From the NCBI GenBank assembly GCA_964599775.1, contig CAZRGZ010000002.1, positions 1 through 64,000 on the forward strand: a stretch of DNA of 64,000 nucleotides, written 5' to 3'. Shown piece by piece: positions 19,261-26,670 of the stretch; positions within the stretch are counted from its first letter, which is position 1, and each line of letters begins with the position of its first letter. The notes under the pieces were generated by a model. It did not search any database. It was not told the DNA's origin and saw only the letters and a program-made list of their open reading frames with translations. A program made the position numbers and the translations under genes. The stretch comes from CAZRGZ01 sp964599775. GTDB taxonomy: Bacteria > Patescibacteriota > Saccharimonadia > Saccharimonadales > Saccharimonadaceae.

Positions 19261-19851
19261 TTATTGGCTTAATATGTGTTCAGTATCTAGAATTAGGGTA
19301 TATTTTCCGGTTAATATCTCTGTTACAAACTTGTCCTTTATACTTAAGCGATAATAGAAATCCTCATATTCCATTACAGCGTAATTTAAAGAAACTCCTT
19401 CATCCTGTTCTAACTCTCTTATGAACTTTTTCACTTGCGTTTTATTCAGAGAGCCAACGATCAAAACATCGATCTTACTTCTTGAACTACGCACAAGTTT
19501 ACCGCTAAAAAGCAAAACACGAACATCACCAAGCGGCTTTACCCGCCGTTGCCAATCATTTGCCTCGATAGCCGCAGCAGCTGGCGAATCTAGCTTCTCG
19601 TCTGCAAATATGGCCCTCAAAGGGGTATAGTATGTATATTGCTGATTTACCTCATAGTAAAGCTTATTGTCAGAGCTATCACTCTTTATAATACCAACAT
19701 TAAGCATATTTGCCAGCTCGCGGCGAACAGAATTAATTTGTTCATCAATTTTTCTGGTAATTTCACGAACATAAAATGCTCTGTTAGGGTTGTTTAAAAA
19801 CAGATGTAATAGTTTTACTCTCGTCTTTGAACCAAATAATGCGTCTATCAT
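19261..19851 (-). CDS. Winged-helix protein with nucleotidyltransferase-like domain
   Basis: A 196-residue two-part protein. Residues 1-85 form a winged helix (TRVKLLHLFLNNPNRAFYVREITRKIDEQINSVRRELANM), as in ArsR-like regulators. Residues ~105-190 resemble the minimal nucleotidyltransferase fold, with VLLFSGKLVRSSRSKIDVLIVG in place of the usual GSxARG...SDIDLLV. One catalytic Asp is kept, the first is replaced (SKID), and activity is doubtful. Combined wHTH-MNT proteins occur as regulators or antitoxin-like proteins; no toxin partner is seen here. Confidence 0.7.
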   Translation of the reverse strand: MIDALFGSKTRVKLLHLFLNNPNRAFYVREITRKIDEQINSVRRELANMLNVGIIKSDSSDNKLYYEVNQQYTYYTPLRAIFADEKLDSPAAAAIEANDWQRRVKPLGDVRVLLFSGKLVRSSRSKIDVLIVGSLNKTQVKKFIRELEQDEGVSLNYAVMEYEDFYYRLSIKDKFVTEILTGKYTLILDTEHILSQ

Positions 19852-19870
19852 TCCACTGTCACTCGTATAA

Positions 19871-20773
19871 CTATCGTGTTCTATAGTAGCATGTTTTTAC
19901 AGTTGATAGGTAACTTTCGATAAATTTCTCTGCCTGCCTTAAATCTAGCCAGTTAATAGAGGGGTTGCGACGCAACCAGGTCAACTGTCGTTTAGCAAGT
20001 CGCCAATCGAGAGTATTCATTTTATTTATCATTTCTTGTTCACTTATCTTACCTTCAAGAAACAGACGGATGGGAGGATAAACGTTTCCTTTCATTGCCT
20101 CATTCTCCCAACCAAAACGTGCTGCAACTTCTGAAGCTTCCTTAACAACACCATGCATAAGCATTTTACGAACACGCTGCTGGATGCGGTCTTTTAGTGT
20201 TGCTTTTCTTGTTGAAATACCTACAACCAATGAGTTAGGAAGGGGCATTATACTACTACTGGTGTTCACGCCTTTTTGCTCAATAGCTCGAATAAGGTAT
20301 CGCTTGTTTTTATAGTTTTCCGGCAATTTAATATTGTTCTTTATACAATATTCTTGTAATCGTTCGATGGTTTGAACTTCCAATTTAGAGCGCAGCTTCG
20401 AATCACCCGCACTACCGAATCCATAATCAAAAAGCACCGCATTTATATAAAGGCCTGTACCCCCTACAAGTATAGGTAATTTTCCTCGTTCACGGATATT
20501 CTGGATAGCTTTATCTGCACGATACTTAAAATCTGCCGCAGTAAATCTCTCATCTGGATCAACAACGTCTATAAGATGGTGTGGAACACTTTCTTGTTCT
20601 GACTGTTCTGGTTTTGCTGTGCCTATACTGAGGTACTTATATACAGTACGAGAGTCTGCACTGATAATCTCACCCGCATGCTGCTTCGCAATTTTTAACG
20701 CAAGTTCTGTTTTACCACTTGCTGTCGGACCAACAATTACGATTAATGGTTGATTACAGTATTTGGTCGCCAT
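19871..20773 (-). CDS. miaA: tRNA dimethylallyltransferase
   Basis: MiaA transfers the dimethylallyl group to A37 of tRNAs reading UNN codons. The 300 residues show the P-loop IVGPTASGKTELAL, the DSRTVYKYLSIGTAKP region and GGTGLYINAVLFDY, all diagnostic. The C-terminus has KRQLTWLRRN. It overlaps the preceding alkyltransferase-like gene by 31 bp, so translation is coupled. Confidence 0.95.
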   Translation of the reverse strand: MATKYCNQPLIVIVGPTASGKTELALKIAKQHAGEIISADSRTVYKYLSIGTAKPEQSEQESVPHHLIDVVDPDERFTAADFKYRADKAIQNIRERGKLPILVGGTGLYINAVLFDYGFGSAGDSKLRSKLEVQTIERLQEYCIKNNIKLPENYKNKRYLIRAIEQKGVNTSSSIMPLPNSLVVGISTRKATLKDRIQQRVRKMLMHGVVKEASEVAARFGWENEAMKGNVYPPIRLFLEGKISEQEMINKMNTLDWRLAKRQLTWLRRNPSINWLDLRQAEKFIESYLSTVKTCYYRTR

Positions 20774-21063
20774 CTTCGCTCCTCAAAGTCTACCACTTGA
20801 TAGTTCTCTACAGATACACCTTCCTGTTCTAACAGCTGTTGATGCACCTCCTTGCCACCCCAAAAACCACTTGCCATATCACCATTGCGATTAACCACGC
20901 GATGCCAGGGTAACTCCTCAGGACCAAAATGCGCTATCTGCCCAACTACTCTGGCAGCATACGGATGACCAGCAAGGGCTGCAATATCGCCATAGCTCAT
21001 CAATCTCCCTGTAGGAATCATCTCTACAATGTTATAGACCGTTTGCTTGAAATCACGAGTCAT
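20743..21063 (-). CDS. Alkyltransferase-like (Atl) DNA lesion-binding protein
   Basis: A 106-residue protein of the O6-alkylguanine transferase-like family (MTRDFKQTVYNIVEMIPTGRLMSYGDIAALAG). The active-site motif PCHRV is PWHRV, so the alkyl-accepting cysteine is replaced by tryptophan as in Atl proteins. These bind O6-alkylguanine and hand it to nucleotide excision repair. The start is set at the ATG at 21063, preceded by GAGGAGC; a longer frame exists but lacks such a site. It overlaps a 44-codon frame upstream and miaA downstream. Confidence 0.88.
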   Translation of the reverse strand: MTRDFKQTVYNIVEMIPTGRLMSYGDIAALAGHPYAARVVGQIAHFGPEELPWHRVVNRNGDMASGFWGGKEVHQQLLEQEGVSVENYQVVDFEERRWRPNTVINH

Positions 21064-21187
21064 GAAACAGCTCCTCACTCTGTCCCAGGCTTTTTGTTGG
21101 CACAAAGGTATAACTACTGTGAGTAATTCCGTGCGTAGCAATATAATATTTTTCTCCCTCTGTCGTCAATTCCACGTAATGCCCCAT
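21053..21187 (-). CDS. Small protein (44 residues), possible leaderless gene
   Basis: Not recognised. An ATG at 21187 opens 44 codons (MGHYVELTTEGEKYYIATHG...) ending TGA at 21053-21055, 11 bp inside the atl gene. A TATAAT on the minus strand (21194-21199) lies 6 bp before the ATG, so the transcript would begin at or next to the start codon. The residue mix looks protein-like, and the frame would head the atl-miaA operon. No -35 was found. Confidence 0.45.
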   Translation of the reverse strand: MGHYVELTTEGEKYYIATHGITHSSYTFVPTKSLGQSEELFHDS

Positions 21188-21194
21188 AATTTTA

Positions 21195-23006
21195 TTATAG
21201 TTGTTGTATAAATTCTCTCATTTTATCAATGGATATTACCTCTTCCTTGTTCTGCATACGTATACTTATGGAGCGATTCTCTTTATCTTTTGGCCCAACA
21301 ATTATCTGAATAGGAATTTTCATAGCTGCTGCTTCTCGAATTTTTTTGGACAATGACTCGTTTCTGGCGTCTACTGAATAACGAAGCTCATTAAATTTTA
21401 ATGGTTTCATAAGAACAATGTCTGAAAGAACAGATGTTATTTCCTCAACATAATCTCGTACACTATCGTTGATAGTAAGAATACGAAGCTGCTCAGGTGC
21501 TGCCCAAAACGGAAACCAACCAGCAGTATGTTCAATAAACACGCTGAGAAAGCGCTCAATTGAACCAAGGATCGCGCAATGGATCATAACGGGCTGCCGC
21601 AAGCTACCTTCGCTATCCGTATATTCAAGCCCAAAGCGGCCAGGCTGTACAAAGTCAAGCTGTATCGTGGCTACTTGATGCTCACGACCAATGGCATCCG
21701 TGGCCATAAAATCTATTTTCGGCCCATAAAAAGCCGCTTCACCTTCTTCTTCAAAGTATTCTAGTCCACCGTCGCTTACGGCATTTTTTAATTGTCGTTG
21801 TGCAGAATCCCACAATTCTTGAGTTCCCAGGTAGCCATCGCTACTGTCTCTATATGATAAACGAACCTTTAACCTCATGTCGATAGACTCATATAATTCA
21901 CGTGCTACCGCTAATAGGGAATGAATCTCCTCTTCAATCTGATCTTCACGGCAAAAGACATGGCTGTCATCTTGTGTCAATGAACGAACTCGGCTTAAAC
22001 CGCCTAACTCGCCTGTTTTCTCGTCTCTATAGTCAGTTGTTGTTTCAATAAAGCGCAGTGGGAGATCGCGATAGCTCCGTGGCTTTGCTGCATAGATTTG
22101 AGTATGGTGTGGACAGTTCATTGGCTTGAGCGCAAGCTCATCGTTTGTCTCTTGGCTCTTTACCAGGAATAACTCATCACCAAATTTTGCCCAGTGGCCA
22201 GATTTTTCATAAAGATCTTTTTTGGTAATATGGGGTGTCCATACTTTTTGAAACCCATAGTTTTGCCGGAGTCGATTAGAGTAGGCACTTAGCACCTCGC
22301 GTAAAATCGTTCCTCTAGGAGTAAACATGGGTAGCCCTGCTCCAACTAGCGGAGACATAGTATACAGATCAAGCTCTTTACCAAGCTTGCGATGATCACG
22401 CAGTTTGGCTTGCTCTAACATTTCTAAATAATTATCAAGCTCTTCTTGCGCTGCAAAAGCCACTCCATACAGTCGCTGCATTTGAGGATTATCCTCTTGT
22501 CCACGCCAGTAAGCCCCTGCCACGCGTAACAGCTTAAAAACACCAACCTCCCGAGTGTTGGCGACATGCGGGCCACGGCAGAGATCGACAAAATCACCAT
22601 TTTTATAAAATGACACTTTTTCTACGGCACTATCACCAGTTACAGCAAGGCCTAATTCTTCACTGTCGATATCACTCGCAGCTGTGGTACCTGCACGTTT
22701 AAGATCATTTAGTAGCTCTTCTTTATACGGTTGATTGTTTTCTTTTGCCCAGACAATTGCTTGATCTATCGGCATTTCGAAATGTTCAAATTCTTGCCCT
22801 TCGGCAATGATCTTTCGCATGACTTTTTCAATTTTACTGAAGTTATCCTCAGATATTTTACGCTCGCCTAGATCAATATCATAATAAAAGCCGTCCTTCA
22901 CTACAGGCCCGACACCAAATTTAGCATCTGGCCAAATTCGTTGGACTGCTGCTGCCGTTATATGTGCCAAGCTATGTCGCATTGCATGTAGTTTTTCTTC
23001 GTCCAT
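21195..23006 (-). CDS. thrS: Threonyl-tRNA synthetase, lacking the TGS domain
   Basis: ThrRS charges tRNA-Thr. The product begins directly in the second-domain (editing) region (MRHSLAHITAAAVQRIWPDAKFGVGPVVKDGFYYDI) at residue 9. The ~60-residue TGS domain of standard ThrRS is therefore absent, giving 603 residues. Class II motifs are present: zinc ligands in MNCPHH, DSHVF and HCAILGS, motif 2 around TTTDYRDEKTGELGGLSRVR, and the anticodon-binding domain at the end. The start at 23006 is chosen because AAAAGGAGATGAG precedes it; a start 30 nt earlier would lie against the T-box terminator. Expression is predicted to be under T-box control. Confidence 0.95.
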   Translation of the reverse strand: MDEEKLHAMRHSLAHITAAAVQRIWPDAKFGVGPVVKDGFYYDIDLGERKISEDNFSKIEKVMRKIIAEGQEFEHFEMPIDQAIVWAKENNQPYKEELLNDLKRAGTTAASDIDSEELGLAVTGDSAVEKVSFYKNGDFVDLCRGPHVANTREVGVFKLLRVAGAYWRGQEDNPQMQRLYGVAFAAQEELDNYLEMLEQAKLRDHRKLGKELDLYTMSPLVGAGLPMFTPRGTILREVLSAYSNRLRQNYGFQKVWTPHITKKDLYEKSGHWAKFGDELFLVKSQETNDELALKPMNCPHHTQIYAAKPRSYRDLPLRFIETTTDYRDEKTGELGGLSRVRSLTQDDSHVFCREDQIEEEIHSLLAVARELYESIDMRLKVRLSYRDSSDGYLGTQELWDSAQRQLKNAVSDGGLEYFEEEGEAAFYGPKIDFMATDAIGREHQVATIQLDFVQPGRFGLEYTDSEGSLRQPVMIHCAILGSIERFLSVFIEHTAGWFPFWAAPEQLRILTINDSVRDYVEEITSVLSDIVLMKPLKFNELRYSVDARNESLSKKIREAAAMKIPIQIIVGPKDKENRSISIRMQNKEEVISIDKMREFIQQL

Positions 23007-23025
23007 CTCATCTCCTTTTGCTAAT

Positions 23026-23206
23026 AATAAAAACATGCGATGTATAGATTTGAAAATTCAAAACCACAAATCGCATGTCTCGGACCCTCTTGGGGCGGTT
23101 CCACCGGACTTCCTTACTGAAAACGTAAGGCACTCATGAGGTCGCGTTATCGTACGCTCCCACTCCCCACGGAGTTCAATGGATGGTGAGCCCATATCAT
23201 CACTCA
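23026..23206 (-). promoter_or_regulatory. T-box riboswitch in the thrS leader
   Basis: On the minus strand the leader contains the T-box core GGTGGAACCGC (23095-23105). It folds as an antiterminator: GTCCGG...CCG(A)GAC and GCCC/GGGT helices flank a 7-nt TGGAACC bulge that would pair with the uncharged tRNA NCCA end (23077-23109). A competing terminator follows, with ACATGCGAT/ATCGCATGT arms (23033-23041 and 23070-23078) and a TTTTTATT run. A CCTTAC/GTAAGG hairpin and a short stem around GCGT/ACGC precede it. Stem I is short, and I could not fix the specifier codon (expected ACN). Confidence 0.78.
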
Positions 23207-23212
23207 TAGTGT

Positions 23213-23241
23213 ATTATATAGCAATTCTAAGGCAAAGCCAA
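23213..23241 (-). promoter_or_regulatory. thrS promoter
   Basis: Minus strand: TTGGCT (23236-23241), 17 bp, TATAAT (23213-23218). It gives a leader of about 200 nt holding the T-box. Confidence 0.75.
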
Positions 23242-23284
23242 TACTGCTTAGGGCGCTTCTGGCTAGAGCATATCGAAATTATTA

Positions 23285-23313
23285 TTGCTATTTGTCTCTG
23301 TTTTTGCTATGCT
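23285..23313 (+). promoter_or_regulatory. tRNA-Val promoter
   Basis: TTGCTA (23285-23290), 17 bp, TATGCT (23308-23313), 12 bp before the tRNA. The same -10 word, TATGCT, is used by the rRNA promoter. Confidence 0.7.
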
Positions 23314-23325
23314 TTTAAGGTATTT

Positions 23326-23402
23326 GGGCTCTTAGCTCAGTTGGCTAGAGCGTCGCATTGACGTTGCGAAGGTCAGAGGTTCAAATCCTCTAGAGCCCAC
23401 CA
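23326..23402 (+). tRNA. tRNA-Val (anticodon GAC)
   Basis: Complete cloverleaf: acceptor GGGCTCT/AGAGCCC, D-arm GCTC/GAGC, anticodon loop TTGACGT, T-arm AGAGG TTCAAAT CCTCT, and an encoded CCA. The gene stands alone with its own promoter and terminator. Confidence 0.96.
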
Positions 23403-23421
23403 CGAAATTATTACCCTAAAT

Positions 23422-23446
23422 ATACTCCTCGATGAGGGGTATTTTT
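23422..23446 (+). terminator. Terminator of tRNA-Val
   Basis: ATACTCCTC pairs with GAGGGGTAT (one G-U) around a GAT loop, followed by TTTTT. Confidence 0.85.
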
Positions 23447-23571
23447 ATACACATATCAATGGATTTATCCACGTATTTCAATTATCGAATTCTAGCGTAC
23501 GTACCCCATATACAATATACTTGCATGAGCAGCCTACACCATTAATGATATAGGCAAAGCTATAACTAGAC

Positions 23572-23600
23572 TTGCATTTTTGTGATTTGTATGGTAATAT
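23572..23600 (+). promoter_or_regulatory. Promoter of a 44-codon gene
   Basis: TTGCAT (23572-23577), 17 bp, TAATAT (23595-23600). The ATG follows after 6 bp, so the mRNA would be leaderless. Confidence 0.65.
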
Positions 23601-23606
23601 ATATGT

Positions 23607-23741
23607 ATGGTTAAAGATAAGAACCATTCAGGAAGTAAGCATAAGCAGACTAAACTTGATAAAGTTGAGCTTGATTATGAAATGCTACCGCATGTGGCCT
23701 ATTCACGCCACTTGGTAAAAAAACACAAAACAAAACATTAA
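23607..23741 (+). CDS. Small basic protein (44 residues), leaderless gene
   Basis: Not recognised. The 44 residues (MVKDKNHSGSKHKQTKLDK... ending LVKKHKTKH) are rich in Lys and His, with an amphipathic middle (VELDYEMLPHVAYSRHL). A good promoter places transcription at the ATG, and an intrinsic terminator follows 22 nt after the stop, so this is a complete single-gene unit. The composition suits a nucleic-acid- or ribosome-binding peptide, an inference only. Confidence 0.6.
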   Translation: MVKDKNHSGSKHKQTKLDKVELDYEMLPHVAYSRHLVKKHKTKH

Positions 23742-23762
23742 GATAGCTTAAATTTGTTTTCG

Positions 23763-23796
23763 AATGACCTCTGTCTTCTGGATAGGGGTCATTTTT
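23763..23796 (+). terminator. Terminator of the 44-codon gene
   Basis: AATGACC(T)CT pairs with AG(G)GGTCATT, followed by TTTTT at 23792-23796. Confidence 0.75.
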
Positions 23797-23858
23797 ATCC
23801 CCACTCTTCCTACAGTTATCCACTAGCTTTTTATTTAGCTGTATGTCAATATATATAC

Positions 23859-24284
23859 ATGATTTGTATTAATTGCTTGCATAAGAAGACAAGCGTGTCT
23901 AACTCACGTGGACATAAAAAAAGGCCACAAATTTGGCGGAGACGGCTTTGCATGAATTGCCATAAAGTATTTACCACTTACGAACGTCCGGCTTTCTATG
24001 AGGAATTCTACGTAGTAAACAGCAAAGGCGTTCAGAAAAAATACAACCCCGGAAGAGTATTTCTCGATGTACTTACCTGTTTCGAGCCGCATAAGGAAGC
24101 GCATTTTGATGATGCTTTTTGGCTATCTCAATCTATAGAAGATAGGCTTATACGTCTAGGCTCGCCGATTATCAACACCCAGGTATTGAAGGAGGCGATT
24201 TATTCAACGCTCACCCAATTTGATGAATTTGCAGGTCAGCAATACGCTGCTCGCCATCGATTCCAAATGAAAACAAAAAAATAG
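23859..24284 (+). CDS. NrdR-like transcriptional regulator
   Basis: A 141-residue protein with an N-terminal zinc ribbon (CINC at 3-6, CMNC near 31-34) separated by VSNSRGHKKRPQIWRRRL and followed by HKVFTTYERP. This matches NrdR (CPFC...V.DSR...RRR.C..C..RFTTYER). An ATP-cone-like part follows (VVNSKGVQKKYNPGRVFLDVL) but is diverged. NrdR represses ribonucleotide reductase genes by binding NrdR boxes; no nrd genes are in this window. The start ATG at 23859 directly follows a TATATA run, and an upstream extension of the frame is unlike protein. Confidence 0.8.
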   Translation: MICINCLHKKTSVSNSRGHKKRPQIWRRRLCMNCHKVFTTYERPAFYEEFYVVNSKGVQKKYNPGRVFLDVLTCFEPHKEAHFDDAFWLSQSIEDRLIRLGSPIINTQVLKEAIYSTLTQFDEFAGQQYAARHRFQMKTKK

Positions 24285-24285
24285 C

Positions 24286-25902
24286 TTATTTTTTCACTGC
24301 TTTATCGGTCACATCAAATTTATCGAGATATTTACCCAAGAGCAGTCTCGTTTGTGAATAAAAACCAGTGGCAGCTGTATAGCAGATGGATGTCACCGGC
24401 ATTAACAACCATTGTAGAATCATCAGAATATTCCGATGTTTTTTGTAACGTTCGGGACGAGGAGGCAGCATCTTAAAGGACCAAAAAACAGATATAAAGA
24501 TCCCTATCATAGCAAATTGTTGTATTCGACTCACAATTTCAGGTAGTTCATGTGCAATAATGCTCCTTGAAGATTCATCACTTAAGAACAGTGGCACCCA
24601 AGCACCAAATGCTACAAGTAATGGAGCAGCCGCCCAGGTTACATGGCTATCTAGCAAACGCAGAAAGCGTGCAATACTCCCCCAGAGAGGTACCTTCCTG
24701 TCTTTTCGAAGAATGTTTGTTGCCACATAGGCAACATCTGAGGCACCGTACGCCCATCGGCTTAGTTGTTTAAACTGTGCCTTTAGAGTTTTTGCGTAAG
24801 TATCAGATAGTACCGCATCCTGGTAGATAGGTACATGGATAGGCACAACCGTATAGTCACCATCAAAATGGAAATAGCTTCGCCAGTACTGATGACCATC
24901 TTCTACTACTGTGCGTACGCTCCAGAAATCCATTTGCACGAGAGCAGCCATACCTTGCGAATGTGACGCAAAATTGCGTAAAGAGTGCGGCCTCAGTGAG
25001 CTAATGATATTCCAAAAAGAATTACCCGTAGCCAATACGCGCATCGGTGCCGGCACATCCCAGATATTATTTAAAAAGAGCGATACCGGTTGAAATGCTG
25101 CCTTCAAGCGCTTAGGATTAACAATATACTCGTAGGTGACATACGAAAAATATGTCCTATGAGGTCGATTATCACTATCTAATGTTGTCACAATAACTTG
25201 TTCATAGTTTATATTCTGCTGATCAAGCCATCCCTTTAGAAAATGTCCGGCATAGGTAATATTACCACCCTTACCTATTACTTCGTTTTTCATATTTGCC
25301 GGATGCTTAACTAGTAGGCATGCCTTAAACTGATTCCCATATTTTTCTTTTAGTATATTTGCGTTTTTTTCAATCTCTACCCCACCCCGCTCCTCGTAAG
25401 CAATAACTAGAATTAAATGCTGCGGGTCATAGTCTGTATGAAGCAATGACTGGACCGTTGGCTCCAATACATCAATACTTTCGTTGTACGTTGCTATGAT
25501 AACTGCATTATAAAGCTCAGACGGCTTGGGATACCACTCTGGCGAGGCCTGAATGGCTTCCAAATTTTGCATATGTATATGTGAATGCCACGAACGGCTA
25601 TTCTCCCTTCGATACTCTAGTGTTTTTTTAACATCCTCAAGATCGTGTAGCCGAGTGGCCCATTCTACTCGCTCTGCTTTTTGCAATACCTGATGTCCTT
25701 GCACCGTTCTAAATGCAATTCCAATAGCTTTTACTAGCAAGGTAATGATAAATATGATTAAATACACCGCCGCCAGCAGTGGATTAAAAACACTCAATAC
25801 TATGAGTAATATGATAGCCCCATAGCTTAGGAGCGCTGGGAGCATTTCAAAGAAACGATACAACTTAGTGCGTTTTCCTAGAGGTATCTCAATTCCTGTC
25901 AT
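24286..25902 (-). CDS. Membrane glycosyltransferase, family 2
   Basis: A 538-residue GT2 enzyme. Two membrane spans lie near residues 25-60, then comes a cytosolic GT-A domain with NAVIIATYNES, the DxD-like TLDSDNRPH, GNSFWN and EDGHQYWRSYF, and the acceptor motif QLSRWAYG (Q(Q/R)xRW type). Three to four C-terminal spans follow. This layout is typical of processive or cellulose-synthase-like polymer-making enzymes. The product could be a cell-surface polysaccharide; the sugar is unknown. It overlaps the preceding membrane-protein gene by 4 bp. Confidence 0.85.
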   Translation of the reverse strand: MTGIEIPLGKRTKLYRFFEMLPALLSYGAIILLIVLSVFNPLLAAVYLIIFIITLLVKAIGIAFRTVQGHQVLQKAERVEWATRLHDLEDVKKTLEYRRENSRSWHSHIHMQNLEAIQASPEWYPKPSELYNAVIIATYNESIDVLEPTVQSLLHTDYDPQHLILVIAYEERGGVEIEKNANILKEKYGNQFKACLLVKHPANMKNEVIGKGGNITYAGHFLKGWLDQQNINYEQVIVTTLDSDNRPHRTYFSYVTYEYIVNPKRLKAAFQPVSLFLNNIWDVPAPMRVLATGNSFWNIISSLRPHSLRNFASHSQGMAALVQMDFWSVRTVVEDGHQYWRSYFHFDGDYTVVPIHVPIYQDAVLSDTYAKTLKAQFKQLSRWAYGASDVAYVATNILRKDRKVPLWGSIARFLRLLDSHVTWAAAPLLVAFGAWVPLFLSDESSRSIIAHELPEIVSRIQQFAMIGIFISVFWSFKMLPPRPERYKKHRNILMILQWLLMPVTSICYTAATGFYSQTRLLLGKYLDKFDVTDKAVKK

Positions 25903-26273
25903 GTAATATCCGTCACTACTCTAAAAAGCGCAAAAACGATACAGTAAGCAATTATAAATACACCAACACCAAGCCATAGGAATGGTAACGCGAGCTGCCT
26001 ACCTTTAATAGCATATAGCTTAAGTGCTAACAGGGAATGGACTGCGAACATAACACCACCAAAAATGACGAAATTGAGTAAATAAAGCCAATTATCTCGA
26101 TAAAAGTTGGTTACACCAAAAGAGGAGTAGCGGATAGGGATTTGGAGCTCACTTGGTGAAACGCGCAAACTTGCTAGTACAATGAATGCTAAGGTAGCAA
26201 TTAACAGAATTCCCCATACGATCAAAAAAGATCTATCGCGGAGCGTTTCTTTAAAAACTTCTTTTAATTTCAT
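25899..26273 (-). CDS. Small membrane protein upstream of the glycosyltransferase
   Basis: Not recognised. Its 124 residues have three hydrophobic spans (about 18-36, 62-84 and 93-115). The 4-bp overlap with the glycosyltransferase gene suggests co-translation and a joint role, perhaps as an accessory subunit. It follows tRNA-Gly by 14 nt with an AAGGAA site, so it may be read from the tRNA promoter. Confidence 0.7.
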   Translation of the reverse strand: MKLKEVFKETLRDRSFLIVWGILLIATLAFIVLASLRVSPSELQIPIRYSSFGVTNFYRDNWLYLLNFVIFGGVMFAVHSLLALKLYAIKGRQLALPFLWLGVGVFIIAYCIVFALFRVVTDIT

Positions 26274-26287
26274 ATCTTATTCCTTTT

Positions 26288-26362
26288 TGGTGCGGGTAGA
26301 GAGAATCGAACTCTCCTCTCAACCTTGGGAAGGTTGCATATTAGCCACTATACGATACCCGC
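26288..26362 (-). tRNA. tRNA-Gly (anticodon CCC)
   Basis: Acceptor GCGGGTA/TACCCGC, anticodon stem CAACC/GGTTG with loop TTCCCAA, T-arm GAGAG TTCGATT CTCTC, and an encoded CCA at the 3' end. Confidence 0.93.
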
Positions 26363-26367
26363 TTACA

Positions 26368-26443
26368 TGGAGCCGCTGACCGGGATTGAACCGATGACCT
26401 ACACGTTACGAATGTGTTGCTCTACCAACTGAGCTACAGCGGC
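26368..26443 (-). tRNA. tRNA-Thr (anticodon CGT)
   Basis: Acceptor GCCGCTG/CAGCGGC, D-arm GCTC/GAGC, loop TTCGTAA, T-arm ATCGG TTCAATC CCGGT, and an encoded CCA. The innermost anticodon-stem pair is an A-C mismatch. A TATAAT lies upstream on the minus strand (26458-26463). It is cotranscribed with tRNA-Gly 5 nt downstream. Confidence 0.93.
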
Positions 26444-26489
26444 ACACTTGTTTCATTATTATACCAGCTATCCTCCCCTAAGAAAAATG

Positions 26490-26518
26490 TTGCATAAAAG
26501 TGAGAAAACTGCTATCAT
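26490..26518 (+). promoter_or_regulatory. tRNA-Asp promoter
   Basis: TTGCAT (26490-26495), 17 bp, TATCAT (26513-26518). Confidence 0.75.
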
Positions 26519-26534
26519 ATTGAGGTCTAGTTTT

Positions 26535-26612
26535 GGGCTCGTAGTGAAGTTGGCCTATCACGCCTCCCTGTCACGGAGGAGATCGCCGGTTCGAATCCGG
26601 TCGGGCCCGCCA
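26535..26612 (+). tRNA. tRNA-Asp (anticodon GTC)
   Basis: Acceptor GGGCTCG/CGGGCCC, anticodon loop CTGTCAC, T-arm GCCGG TTCGAAT CCGGT, and an encoded CCA. Confidence 0.95.
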
Positions 26613-26649
26613 AGAAAAGTACCCTACTTTATAGTGGGGTATTTTTCTT
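26613..26649 (+). terminator. Terminator of tRNA-Asp
   Basis: TACCCTAC/GTGGGGTA stem with a TTTATA loop, extended by AGAAAA/TTTTTCT arms that also provide the T-run. Confidence 0.85.
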
Positions 26650-26670
26650 GATTCATGCTATTATACAGAT

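Noticed and set aside
23465..23824. Three DnaA-box-like words (TTATCCACG, TTATCCCCA, TTATCCACT) as a possible replication origin
   Set aside because: Each has one mismatch, there are only three in 360 bp, no dnaA or dnaN is nearby, and there is no AT-rich unwinding stretch next to them.
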